Positions 6,768 to 14,514 of a stretch of 64,000 nucleotides of DNA are shown piece after piece. The first letter of the stretch is position 1, and every line of letters begins with the position of its first letter. The position numbers and the translations under genes are program-made. The notes under the pieces were generated by a model that saw only the letters and a list, made by a program, of their open reading frames with translations, ran no database searches and was not told the DNA's origin. The DNA comes from JBEIQE01 sp040376705 (lineage in GTDB: Bacteria > Pseudomonadota > Alphaproteobacteria > UBA2400): NCBI GenBank assembly GCA_040376705.1, contig JBEIQE010000012.1, forward strand, positions 15,860-79,859. The letters run 5' to 3'.

Positions 6768-8261
6768 TTAATGACTGCGGGTGCGCTCAATCGCATCCTT
6801 CCATTTGCTCGCCCATTGCTGCGGCAGCTCACTAGGTTGCGGCGCAAAATGGCGCTGGAGCTGCCAGTTTTCGCTAATCGCCTGGGTAGAGGGCAGCAGG
6901 CCAGCCCCCAGTGCCGCAAGATAGGCGGCCCCTAGGGCGGTGGTTTCGGTAATGACCGGCCGGTCGACCGTGAGGCCTGATACATTAGCTAACTGCTGCA
7001 TTAGCCAGTCGTTCTGGCTCATACCCCCGTCCACACGGATGTTCTTGAGCTCAACCTTGACTGACAGGTCTTTTTGCATGGCGCTGAGCAGGTCTTGCGT
7101 CTGGAACGCCTGAGCCTCGAGCGTGGCTCTTGCGATATGCGCCAAGGTACTATCGCGCGTGAGGCCGTAAATCGCGCCGCGCGCTGCAGCATCCCAATAG
7201 GGCGCGCCAAGGCCGGTAAAGGCGGGCACCATCACCACGCCGCCGCTATCGCTCACGCTGCGGGCCAAAGCCTCAACCTCGCGTGATACCTTGAATGCAT
7301 GTAACCCATCGCGCAGCCATTTCACCGCAGCACCTGCCACAAAGATGGAGCCCTCAAGCGCGTAGGTCACTTCGCCCTGCAGACGCAAAGCCACAGTTGT
7401 CAGCAGGCGGTTGGTGGATTTTACAGGTGTGGTGCCCGTATTAAGCAAGGCAAAGCAGCCGGTGCCATAGGTGCTTTTGAGCATCCCTGGCTCAAGGCAG
7501 GCCTGGCCCACAGCGGCAGCCTGCTGATCGCCCGCCACACCCCTGATGGGAATCGCCGCGCCAAACAGCGCTGCATCGCACAGGCCATAATCAGCTGCAC
7601 TATCGAGCACTTGCGGCAGTACGCTAGGCGGTATGGTAAAATACGCCAGCAGGTCGGCATCCCATTTCTGCTCATGGATGTTGAAGAGCAACGTGCGCGA
7701 GGCGTTGGTTGCATCGGTTGCGTGCAGCTTGCCGCCAGTGAGTTTGTAAATCAGCCAGCTATCAATGGTGCCAAAGGCCAGTTCGCCCGCTTCGGCGCGT
7801 TTACGCAAACCGGGCTGGCGTTCGAGCAGCCAGTAGAGTTTGGTAGCGGAGAAATAGGGGTCGGCCAACAGGCCGGTCTTTTCATTCAGCCATGGCTCAT
7901 CGCCTTTGGCTTTAAGGGCGTTACAGGCTGCACCGGTGCGGCGGTCCTGCCAGACAATTGCGTTATAAACCGGTGTACCAGTCTTGCGGTCCCATAACAC
8001 AGTGGTTTCGCGCTGGTTGGTAATACCTATGGCTTTTATCTGTGCGGCGTGCAGCTTGGCTTCCGTTAGGGCGGTCTTGATAACCTCTTGTGTATGCTGC
8101 CATATGAGTGCGGCGTCATGCTCAACCCAGCCATCGGCGGGGAAGATCTGCGGCAGTTCGGTTTGTGCTGTCGCTATCAGTTGCGGTTTGCTGCCCTCAA
8201 AACCAAAAACCAAGGCGCGGGTTGATGTCGTGCCCTGATCGATACTCAGAATATAATTCAT
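6768..8261 (-). CDS. glpK: Glycerol kinase
   Basis: 497 residues of the FGGY carbohydrate kinase family, phosphorylating glycerol to sn-glycerol-3-phosphate with ATP. The N-terminal phosphate-binding loop is SIDQGTTSTRALVF. NQRETTVLWDRKTG, IVWQDRRT and DATNASRTLLFN are glycerol-kinase-specific blocks, and GGMSQNDWLMQ near residue 410 belongs to the second actin-like domain. The length is normal. GGAGG lies about 10 bases before the ATG. There is no glpF, glpD or glpR beside it. It is divergent from the YgjP-like gene across only 30 bases and lies upstream of the three-paralog operon on the same strand. Confidence 0.97.
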   Translation of the reverse strand: MNYILSIDQGTTSTRALVFGFEGSKPQLIATAQTELPQIFPADGWVEHDAALIWQHTQEVIKTALTEAKLHAAQIKAIGITNQRETTVLWDRKTGTPVYNAIVWQDRRTGAACNALKAKGDEPWLNEKTGLLADPYFSATKLYWLLERQPGLRKRAEAGELAFGTIDSWLIYKLTGGKLHATDATNASRTLLFNIHEQKWDADLLAYFTIPPSVLPQVLDSAADYGLCDAALFGAAIPIRGVAGDQQAAAVGQACLEPGMLKSTYGTGCFALLNTGTTPVKSTNRLLTTVALRLQGEVTYALEGSIFVAGAAVKWLRDGLHAFKVSREVEALARSVSDSGGVVMVPAFTGLGAPYWDAAARGAIYGLTRDSTLAHIARATLEAQAFQTQDLLSAMQKDLSVKVELKNIRVDGGMSQNDWLMQQLANVSGLTVDRPVITETTALGAAYLAALGAGLLPSTQAISENWQLQRHFAPQPSELPQQWASKWKDAIERTRSH

Positions 8262-8291
8262 ATCTCTTTACCTCCAGCCCCGAATAGGACT

Positions 8292-9047
8292 ATGCCGATT
8301 CATATGCAGTCAGGCAATCCCACCCATCTCGTTCGTCTTGTGCGTAATCCACGCGCAAGGCGCTTGCGTTTGCGGGTGGACCTCACGAGTGGCGAGGTCA
8401 TTCTCACCATGCCGCTGCGGGCCTCGCGTACACAGGCGCTGGCATTCTTGGCCGCGCAGCAAGACTGGGTAACAGCCCAGCGTGCGCGCATGACGCCTGC
8501 CATTCCGTTTGTGCCCGGTACGGTACTCGATATTTTTGGCGAGCGCATGACGCTGACCCATGCCCCCGGCCAGCGTGGCGGCGCGGTATGGACGCAGGAT
8601 GCGCTGGTGCTTGGTGGTGGGCGCGAGCATTTTGCGCGGCGTGTGCAAAGTGCCATCAAGGCCAAGGCCCTTGCCCGCTTTACCGAGGCAGCCGCGCAGT
8701 ACTCGGCTCAGCTGGGGTTGGGCGCACCGCGCCTGCAGCTGCGCGACACCCGCTCGCGCTGGGGTAGCTGCACGGCCGACGGCCATATCCAGCTTAGCTG
8801 GCGGCTGGCTTTCGCACCGGTGGCGGTAGCACGATATGTGATCGCCCATGAGGTAGCGCACCGCCGCGAGATGAACCATTCCCCCCGCTTCTGGAAGCTG
8901 GTGGATCAGCTGGTAGGCAATCATGACGCCGAGCGGTTGTGGCTGTCCCGCCAAGGCTATACTTTATTGCGACTCGGTGTGGCAGAGCTGCCGCAGGCTC
9001 CAGAATTAGCGGTAGATATGCCTGTTTTTCATACGCTTGCGGGCTAG
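8292..9047 (+). CDS. YgjP-like zinc metallopeptidase
   Basis: 251 residues matching the YgjP/DUF45 metallopeptidase family (related to M48). The zinc motif is HEVAHRREMNHSPRFW (about residues 191-206), giving HExxH plus the family's downstream His in NHSPRFW. It is preceded by the family block RSRWGSCTADGHIQLSWRL (about 153-171). It is probably a cytoplasmic peptidase; substrates in this family are poorly known. It is divergent from glpK. Confidence 0.88.
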   Translation: MPIHMQSGNPTHLVRLVRNPRARRLRLRVDLTSGEVILTMPLRASRTQALAFLAAQQDWVTAQRARMTPAIPFVPGTVLDIFGERMTLTHAPGQRGGAVWTQDALVLGGGREHFARRVQSAIKAKALARFTEAAAQYSAQLGLGAPRLQLRDTRSRWGSCTADGHIQLSWRLAFAPVAVARYVIAHEVAHRREMNHSPRFWKLVDQLVGNHDAERLWLSRQGYTLLRLGVAELPQAPELAVDMPVFHTLAG

Positions 9048-9162
9048 CGGCCCTTCATTTGTTAACATTTATGTGTTTTCCTGTCGGCTGCTAAAGGTGG
9101 CGGGCGGACGCTGCTTTTAGGGCAGCGGCCCAGTATCTCCATTCATCCGCGGAGGGAACATC

Positions 9163-9972
9163 ATGAAGAAGCATTATGGTATGATCATGGCAGCAGCACT
9201 GGTAGCTGGTTGCGCCGGTTTCACAGGTCAGGGTCATGTAGATGACCTCAACGCAGCCGATCTGAGCGGCAGCGGCTTCTCAACCGCCCTCGCACGCGAA
9301 TATCGCGATCTTTCGAATTTTGAGTGGAGCAAGATGCTCGACTATCGTGATGGCAAGCATTACGCCGTTAAGGGCCTCGCCGCCGCTGCTGGCGAAGCTG
9401 TAGCTCCGGACGAAGTTGGTAGCCGTCATCTGCCCGAGTTCGCTCTGGCCGATATCACCGCCGGTCACGACCGTTTGGCCACCGCTCTTGCAGCTGGTGC
9501 TGGCGAGCGTCACCCCGACGTAGCAGCCCGTGCACAGGCCAAGTTCGACTGCTGGATGGAACAGCAGGAAGAAAACCACCAGCCTGACCATATCGCTGAA
9601 TGCCGCAAGGAATTCGAAGATGCGATGGCCCAGATTGCTGCCAGCAAGTACATGGTGTTCTTCGACTTCGGTTCCTCAACCCTGACACGCGCTGCCCGCC
9701 AGATCATCTCGCAGGCCGCAACCGATGCCAAGGCTAACGGTACCCGTCACTTCGAGATCGTTGGTCATACCGATACCGTTGGTGGTAATGCTGCTAACGT
9801 GGCGCTCTCACGTGCTCGTGCACAGGCTGTTAAGTCGGCTCTGATTGCCCGTGGTATTCGTGGTGCCAACGTTCACACCAGTGGCGCAGGCGAAAGCGCT
9901 CCGATGGTTGCCACCGCCGATGGCGTAAAGCAGCCGGAAAACCGCCGCGCCGAAATCATCAGCTTCAAGTAA
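9163..9972 (+). CDS. OmpA-family outer-membrane lipoprotein
   Basis: 269 residues. A lipoprotein signal peptide has the lipobox LVAGC with the lipidated Cys at residue 17. The central part is Asp/Ala-rich and helical. The C-terminal OmpA-like peptidoglycan-binding domain spans about 165-269, with FFDFGSSTLT, VGHTDTVGG, LSRARAQAVK and PENRRAEI. It probably anchors the outer membrane to peptidoglycan. GGAGGG precedes the ATG. A strong intrinsic terminator follows the stop, so the gene is a single transcription unit. Confidence 0.93.
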   Translation: MKKHYGMIMAAALVAGCAGFTGQGHVDDLNAADLSGSGFSTALAREYRDLSNFEWSKMLDYRDGKHYAVKGLAAAAGEAVAPDEVGSRHLPEFALADITAGHDRLATALAAGAGERHPDVAARAQAKFDCWMEQQEENHQPDHIAECRKEFEDAMAQIAASKYMVFFDFGSSTLTRAARQIISQAATDAKANGTRHFEIVGHTDTVGGNAANVALSRARAQAVKSALIARGIRGANVHTSGAGESAPMVATADGVKQPENRRAEIISFK

Positions 9973-9990
9973 GCTGGTTTCAGTAACAAG

Positions 9991-10024
9991 AAAGGGCTGC
10001 AGGAAACTGCAGCCCTTTTTGTTT
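9991..10024 (+). terminator. Intrinsic terminator of the OmpA-family lipoprotein gene
   Basis: An 11-base-pair stem AAGGGCTGCAG / CTGCAGCCCTT encloses a GAAA tetraloop (9992-10017) and runs straight into a T-rich tract (TTTTTGTTTG). Confidence 0.93.
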
Positions 10025-10040
10025 GTGCGGTATCGGTCAA

Positions 10041-10361
10041 TCAGGGTTTAGCGGCTACGGCGACTGGGCGTACGGTAGGTGTAGGTGCGTCTGGAGCTGT
10101 AGCAGCGTTGATGGCAGCGTTAGCTCCCAGAAATACGCCCGTGCCGATGACAGCTGCCTGTAGCCACTTGGGCGGTGTAACCGAGAAGATAACTGGCAAG
10201 GCAGTAATCATGCCAAAAACAATGTTGGGGCCGCTTGGGCTCGCCGCATGCAGACCGGTCAGCGCGAGGCCTGATCCTGCACCGGCCACAACCGACTGGG
10301 TGTTCTCACTTAATGAGTGCCAGCGGTCACGAATTGTACGTGCGGTATCTGTGAGCGACAT
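10041..10361 (-). CDS. Small membrane protein of unknown function
   Basis: 106 residues. An amphipathic N-terminus (MSLTDTARTIRDRWHSL) is followed by two hydrophobic segments at about residues 27-62 and 67-88, then a Pro/Val/Ala tail. GGGGGA lies about 9 bases before the ATG and a good promoter lies just upstream (10377-10405), supporting a real gene. The family is not recognised. The Gly/Ala-rich helices resemble holin-like or bacterial immunity-type small membrane proteins only in a general way. Confidence 0.65.
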   Translation of the reverse strand: MSLTDTARTIRDRWHSLSENTQSVVAGAGSGLALTGLHAASPSGPNIVFGMITALPVIFSVTPPKWLQAAVIGTGVFLGANAAINAATAPDAPTPTVRPVAVAAKP

Positions 10362-10376
10362 GATTTTTTCCCCCGA

Positions 10377-10405
10377 ATTATAAGTCTGATGCGAGATTAG
10401 GTGAA
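10377..10405 (-). promoter_or_regulatory. Promoter of the small membrane protein
   Basis: On the minus strand TTCACC (10400-10405) and a consensus TATAAT (10377-10382) are separated by 17 bases, and the ATG lies about 16 bases further on. Confidence 0.6.
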
Positions 10406-10474
10406 ATAACCCTGTGACATCAAGGTTATTATGCAGCAGTTGAAGTTGGGCAGCTACCTACCTATATTGAGAGC

Positions 10475-10867
10475 ATGTACCAGCTAACCACCCGCGATAT
10501 CAGCATTTCCGTCGAGCCGATTTACCTCGAGGAGCAATCACAGCCTGACGACAGCCAGTATGTGTGGGCGTATCACGTCCGCATCGAAAACTCGGGCAAA
10601 GAGGTTGTGACCCTGCGCCACCGCTACTGGAAGATTGTAGATGCCAAGGGCCGTGTACAGGAAGTGCGCGGCGCGGGTGTGGTCGGCGAGCAGCCCGAGC
10701 TGAAGCCGGGCGAGGTGTTTGAATACACCAGCGGTACACCGCTTAATACCCCGAGCGGTATTATGGCCGGTACCTATGAGATGGAGAATGCCGACGGCGA
10801 GATGTTCAATGTCTCGATTCCGGCCTTCTCGCTTGATAGCCCGTATCAGCCCATTCGCCTGCAGTAA
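10475..10867 (+). CDS. apaG: ApaG family protein
   Basis: 130 residues covering the whole ApaG/DUF525 beta-sandwich. Family blocks are VEPIYLEEQSQPDDSQYVWAY (shown in part: SQPDDSQYVWAYHVRIEN), LRHRYWKIVDAKG, GAGVVGEQPELKPGE and the TSGTPLNTPSGIMAGTYEM loop. ApaG proteins are related to the F-box-associated fold. Their role is linked to cobalt/magnesium tolerance and nucleotide binding but is not settled. It is convergent with the winged-helix gene, whose stop is 2 bases away. Confidence 0.95.
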   Translation: MYQLTTRDISISVEPIYLEEQSQPDDSQYVWAYHVRIENSGKEVVTLRHRYWKIVDAKGRVQEVRGAGVVGEQPELKPGEVFEYTSGTPLNTPSGIMAGTYEMENADGEMFNVSIPAFSLDSPYQPIRLQ

Positions 10868-10869
10868 AT

Positions 10870-11361
10870 TCAGACCATGCCGGGGTGCGGGCGTAGGCCT
10901 GCATCACTGCGTGTATCCAGCCTGTCATGTACACGCTTGGGTCCGCCGGTATTTTGCGCCATATGCACATAACGGTAGCTGACCTGCCCTGCGGATGCGC
11001 CCGCACGCTGCTCAGCCCAAAACTGCTCGGTTTCAAGCTTGTGCTTGGCAAACTGTTCGCCATGGCCATAGCGGGCCTGCAGCAGCCCGATATACGAGCT
11101 TTCATCCAGCCGCTGGCAGGTGACGTGGCCTTGCTGCTCCAGTGTTTCGAGTATGGTGTAAATACGGCTCATCCCCACGCTGGCAGGAATGCCTGCAATA
11201 GCCATCAGTATGCGGGCAGGGCGGGCATAGGGCTGGCGGGCAGTGCGGGCAGCATGCCTTGAGTGCGCCACAATCTCCGAGCCGAACAGCCACGGCGGAT
11301 TGGCTTTGAGGATATTAAAGACTTGTGTGGGGCCGTCGTCCTGCATGGTGGGCAGAGGCAT
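10870..11361 (-). CDS. Probable winged-helix DNA-binding protein
   Basis: 163 residues. The central segment MSRIYTILETLEQQGHVTCQR (about residues 64-84) resembles the recognition helix and wing of PadR/MarR-like winged helices (compare xIYxxLxxLExxGxV). The N-terminal VFNILKANPPWLFGSEIVAH would form the first helices. The C-terminal half (about 95-163) is polar and unrecognised. No clear ribosome-binding site is visible, and a second in-frame ATG five codons in is an alternative start. Confidence 0.6.
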   Translation of the reverse strand: MPLPTMQDDGPTQVFNILKANPPWLFGSEIVAHSRHAARTARQPYARPARILMAIAGIPASVGMSRIYTILETLEQQGHVTCQRLDESSYIGLLQARYGHGEQFAKHKLETEQFWAEQRAGASAGQVSYRYVHMAQNTGGPKRVHDRLDTRSDAGLRPHPGMV

Positions 11362-11393
11362 AGGGACTTATGCCCATCCCTGTCAAGCATAGC

Positions 11394-11804
11394 TTAGCGC
11401 CACGGCATGCCATTGGTGCCGTTGCGCAGGGTGAGGCGGCGGGGCCGGGCTGCCTGTGTGGGGTAGAGGATTTTGCCATACCCATGGCCTGCGCGCGCAT
11501 GGCCCTCCTCAGTGGCAGCCGCCCTGAAATAGGCCATAATAAACACACGGATAGCAGCAGTAAGGGTGCAATCATCCGGTTTGTTGCTGTTAATCAGGCT
11601 GCAAATCTCATGCGCATTGCGCCCTTCACGCCTTACAATATCAAACAGGGCGGCCCACATATCCGGTTCAAGGCGGGCGCTGGTGCGCTTTCCGTCTATC
11701 ACCAGATTGCGGCTGACCAGGCTGGAGCGGCGGCGTGCATTGCCGGTAGCCGCATCGCCTGCCGGCGGCGTAAACGGGGTGCTGGGGCTGAAGCTTGCGG
11801 TCAT
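11394..11804 (-). CDS. Ribbon-helix-helix protein (RHH_4 type)
   Basis: 136 residues. Residues about 28-95 (SLVSRNLVIDGKRTSARLEP to the hydrophobic helix IRVFIMAYFRAAA) match the alphaproteobacterial RHH_4 family. In that family the strand before RTSARLEPDMW binds DNA and HEICSLIN is part of the helical core. The N-terminal 27 residues are disordered. GAGGAGA precedes the ATG. An inverted repeat upstream (11870-11887) may be its own operator. Confidence 0.85.
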   Translation of the reverse strand: MTASFSPSTPFTPPAGDAATGNARRRSSLVSRNLVIDGKRTSARLEPDMWAALFDIVRREGRNAHEICSLINSNKPDDCTLTAAIRVFIMAYFRAAATEEGHARAGHGYGKILYPTQAARPRRLTLRNGTNGMPWR

Positions 11805-11869
11805 GGCTGTCTCCTCAGATCAGAAGATCAGCCTAAATCAGGCGTTATATATTTGCAATCAATAGTTGC

Positions 11870-11887
11870 GTATGCGGGATTGCATAC
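11870..11887. promoter_or_regulatory. Inverted repeat upstream of the RHH gene, possible operator
   Basis: GTATGC (11870-11875) and GCATAC (11882-11887) form a perfect inverted repeat around six bases. An overlapping GCATA-CA-TATGC follows at 11882-11893. It lies about 65 bases before the RHH start, where an autoregulatory site would be expected. Confidence 0.4.
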
Positions 11888-11916
11888 ATATGCGTGTAAT
11901 GCGCAGAAATAAATGG

Positions 11917-12189
11917 TTATTGGCTGTTAGGGATAATCGTCTCAATGCGCAGGGCGTGAATTTTATCTTTCAACTCAAGCGCGAGTAATGCGTATACTAA
12001 ACGGTGCTGCTCGAGCTTGCTGCGGTTGCGAAACGCCTCACTTTCGATTTTGACACGAAAGTGAGATTCGCCCCCTTCTTTCGCACCAATATGTCCGGCG
12101 TGTTCTGCCGAGAAATCCTCAACTTCCAGCAGGCTGGGGCTAAGTCCTTCTCGGAGCTTGCTTTCTATGGTTTTGAGCATATTTGTCAT
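11917..12189 (-). CDS. BolA family protein
   Basis: 90 residues from the ATG at 12189. A TTG six codons upstream would add an unlikely extension. The class II KH-like BolA fold is shown by MLKTIESKLREGLSP, then ESHFRVKIESEAF and KLEQHRLVYALLALEL (with the conserved His of the invariant C-terminal helix). BolA proteins partner monothiol glutaredoxins in iron-sulfur trafficking. It is divergent from the J-domain gene. Confidence 0.9.
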   Translation of the reverse strand: MTNMLKTIESKLREGLSPSLLEVEDFSAEHAGHIGAKEGGESHFRVKIESEAFRNRSKLEQHRLVYALLALELKDKIHALRIETIIPNSQ

Positions 12190-12261
12190 GAAAGCTATGA
12201 GGCACAAACTTCAGCGCAGCACAAGATTGTTTCATTTAGAAAAATTACCCATACTGAGCAG

Positions 12262-12810
12262 ATGCGCCCTTGGTACGACGATCATACGCTCTGGAGCGAC
12301 AACGCCAATACCGGCCCTCGCAGCTGCGAGCATCAGGGCTGCGCCGAAGAAGGCGTGCATCGTGCGCCTTACTCGCCGCAACAAACCAATAAATACCGCT
12401 GGTTCTGCCTCGAGCATGTGCGGGCTTATAACAAGAGCTGGGATTTTGCCAAAGGTCTGGGACCGGAAGAAATCGAGCAGCTCATCCGGTTTGATACCAT
12501 CTGGCAGCGCGAGACCAAGCCTTTGGGCAACTGGCGTACCAAAGACCGCCTGCTGCGTGCCCGCGCCCGCCATTTTGCTTTTGGTGAAGAGGGCTTTACC
12601 CATACCGCCCCGCAGTACACCCCCAAGGTGGCGGCAGCGCTGGCGACCTTCGAGCTTGACGTCATGCCCGCGCCCGAAGTGCTGCGGTCCCGCTACCATG
12701 AGCTGGCCAAAAAATACCATCCCGACGCCAATGGCGGGAATAAAGCCGCCGAAGAGCGCCTGAAGGATATCAATCAGGCCTATGCCGCGCTTAAAGAGTT
12801 TCTTAAATAG
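12262..12810 (+). CDS. J-domain protein, upstream partner of cobS/cobT
   Basis: 182 residues. An N-terminal Cys-containing segment (CEHQGC and WFCLEH, about residues 17-55) could bind a metal. The C-terminal J domain (about 132-182) includes YHELAKKYHPDANGG with the HPD tripeptide needed to stimulate DnaK. The ATG at 12262 is chosen because the homologous region begins there; the open frame extends further upstream without a good start. This short J protein just upstream of cobS is a gene order I recall from alphaproteobacteria. It is probably a co-chaperone. Confidence 0.88.
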   Translation: MRPWYDDHTLWSDNANTGPRSCEHQGCAEEGVHRAPYSPQQTNKYRWFCLEHVRAYNKSWDFAKGLGPEEIEQLIRFDTIWQRETKPLGNWRTKDRLLRARARHFAFGEEGFTHTAPQYTPKVAAALATFELDVMPAPEVLRSRYHELAKKYHPDANGGNKAAEERLKDINQAYAALKEFLK

Positions 12811-12877
12811 GCCGAATTTCTGCTTTTAAATCAATCCGCAGGTTTGATTTCGTTCCGAAATGCACTAAAACAGGGAC

Positions 12878-13861
12878 ATGACTACACTCGCCCCCGTTTC
12901 TCCCGACATGCGCCCCGATATTCAGGTTTCGGTGCGCCAGACCTTCGGCATCGATTCCGACCTCATGGTCCCTGCTTTCTCCCAGCCGTGCGAGCATGTG
13001 CCCGCGGTTGATGAGACCTATCATTTCGACCGGGATACGACGCTGTCCATCCTCGCTGGCTTTGCCCATAACCGCCGCGTGATGGTGCAGGGCTACCATG
13101 GGACGGGTAAGTCCACCCATATCGAGCAGGTGGCCGCGCGCCTTAACTGGCCGCTCATCCGCATCAATCTTGATAGCCACATCAGCCGTATCGACCTGAT
13201 TGGTAAGGACGCGATTGTACTCAAGAACGGTCAGCAGGTAACCGAATTTAAGGAAGGCCTGCTCCCTTGGGCGCTGCAAAACCCGGTAGCACTGGTGTTT
13301 GACGAGTATGACGCTGGCCGTCCGGATGTGATGTTCGTGATCCAGCGCGTGCTCGAAGCCGAAGGCAAGCTCACGCTGCTGGACCAGAACCGCGTACTGC
13401 ACCCGCACCCGGCTTTCCGTCTGTTTGCGACGGCCAATACCATCGGCCTTGGTGATACCTCGGGCCTATATCACGGCACGCAGCAGATCAACCAGGGGCA
13501 GATGGACCGCTGGAACATTGTCACCACGCTTAACTACCTGCCGCATGACGACGAAGCCAAAATCGTACTCGCCAAAATGCCGACCTACAGCAGCACTGAC
13601 GCTGGCCGCAAGCAGGTGAATGATATGGTGCGTCTGGCCGATCTTACCCGTGCTGGCTTTATTAATGGCGATATTTCAACCGTCATGAGTCCGCGTACCG
13701 TTATTACATGGGCGCAGAATACCGAGATTTTCGGCGATCTGGCCTTTGCCTTCAAGGTTACGTTCCTCAACAAGTGCGATGAGATGGAGCGCGCCACTGT
13801 GTCCGAATATTACCAGCGTTGCTTTGGCGTCGATCTGCTCAAGCCGCTAAAAGTACAATAA
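12878..13861 (+). CDS. cobS: CobS-type AAA+ ATPase (cobaltochelatase subunit CobS family)
   Basis: 327 residues. Walker A GYHGTGKS is at 72-79, Walker B LVFDEYD at about 139-145, and ATANTIGLGDTSG (sensor 1 region) near 188-200. CobS and CobT form the ATPase chaperone of aerobic cobaltochelatase, which inserts cobalt with CobN. No cobN is in the window. In many alphaproteobacteria cobST stand alone, so a MoxR-like role on another client is possible. CobT follows after one inserted gene. Confidence 0.93.
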   Translation: MTTLAPVSPDMRPDIQVSVRQTFGIDSDLMVPAFSQPCEHVPAVDETYHFDRDTTLSILAGFAHNRRVMVQGYHGTGKSTHIEQVAARLNWPLIRINLDSHISRIDLIGKDAIVLKNGQQVTEFKEGLLPWALQNPVALVFDEYDAGRPDVMFVIQRVLEAEGKLTLLDQNRVLHPHPAFRLFATANTIGLGDTSGLYHGTQQINQGQMDRWNIVTTLNYLPHDDEAKIVLAKMPTYSSTDAGRKQVNDMVRLADLTRAGFINGDISTVMSPRTVITWAQNTEIFGDLAFAFKVTFLNKCDEMERATVSEYYQRCFGVDLLKPLKVQ

Positions 13862-13890
13862 GATTTGGGAAAGATTAGGGGAAGCTCGCC

Positions 13891-14514
13891 ATGATTATCG
13901 TCAAGTTTTTTGCCGGTCTCATTATTATCATCACCTTGGGCTTTGCCGTCGCGGGCCAGTTCTACGAGCCTTATAATCCCAATGCCGTCATGGAGCAGAC
14001 TGATGTGCAGGCGGTTGTCGGTAATAACGATGCGCCCGTGCAGGTCGAGCGCCGCCGTGGTGCGGTAGTCTGCAAGTTTGATCCGGTAACCGATAGTCCG
14101 CAGCAGTTTGCGGCCGACTACCTGTTTGGCGAGCTGTATCGTGAAGGTGATATCTATACCTTCAGCGCGCGCGTGGCTGTGCCATCGGGCGGCTATACCG
14201 TCAGCTTTGGTACCATGTCGCTGGTGGGCACGCAGGTCATTCTTGAGGCCTTCCTGAATAAGCCTAATGGCATGGCGCTGGAGATGATTGATACTGTTGG
14301 TATTCAGCGCAGTGTGCGTCTGCCAGCTGAGGCTTTGACCTTGCGCGTGGTGCTGCGTCGTAACTTTGCCTGGGGCCCTGATTCCATTATCTGCTCGGTC
14401 ATGCGTCCAGCTGTAATTGCGCCGCCAAGCACACCTGTGCCTGCCCCCACTGCGCCGGTTGCACCTGTTACCACGGCTCCTGTTGCGCCAGCGCCAGCTA
14501 CTACCACTCCATGA
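13891..14514 (+). CDS. Signal-anchored protein of unknown function inserted between cobS and cobT
   Basis: 207 residues. A hydrophobic N-terminus (about residues 3-22) ends in VAGQFYEP, giving a signal anchor or signal peptide. A beta-rich middle follows (about 50-170) with two Cys (residues about 58 and 169). The C-terminal tail from about 172 is a Pro/Ala/Thr repeat. The last codons overlap the ATG of cobT (ATGA), so translation is coupled. I do not recognise the family. Its place inside the cobS-cobT pair suggests a role with, or at the membrane site of, that ATPase complex. Confidence 0.7.
   Translation: MIIVKFFAGLIIIITLGFAVAGQFYEPYNPNAVMEQTDVQAVVGNNDAPVQVERRRGAVVCKFDPVTDSPQQFAADYLFGELYREGDIYTFSARVAVPSGGYTVSFGTMSLVGTQVILEAFLNKPNGMALEMIDTVGIQRSVRLPAEALTLRVVLRRNFAWGPDSIICSVMRPAVIAPPSTPVPAPTAPVAPVTTAPVAPAPATTTP

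Noticed and set aside
12828..12850. AAATCAA/TTGATTT hairpin between the J-domain gene and cobS
   Set aside because: The stem is short and AT-only with no T tract, so it is not convincing as a terminator; its similarity to the mntH palindrome arms is probably chance.
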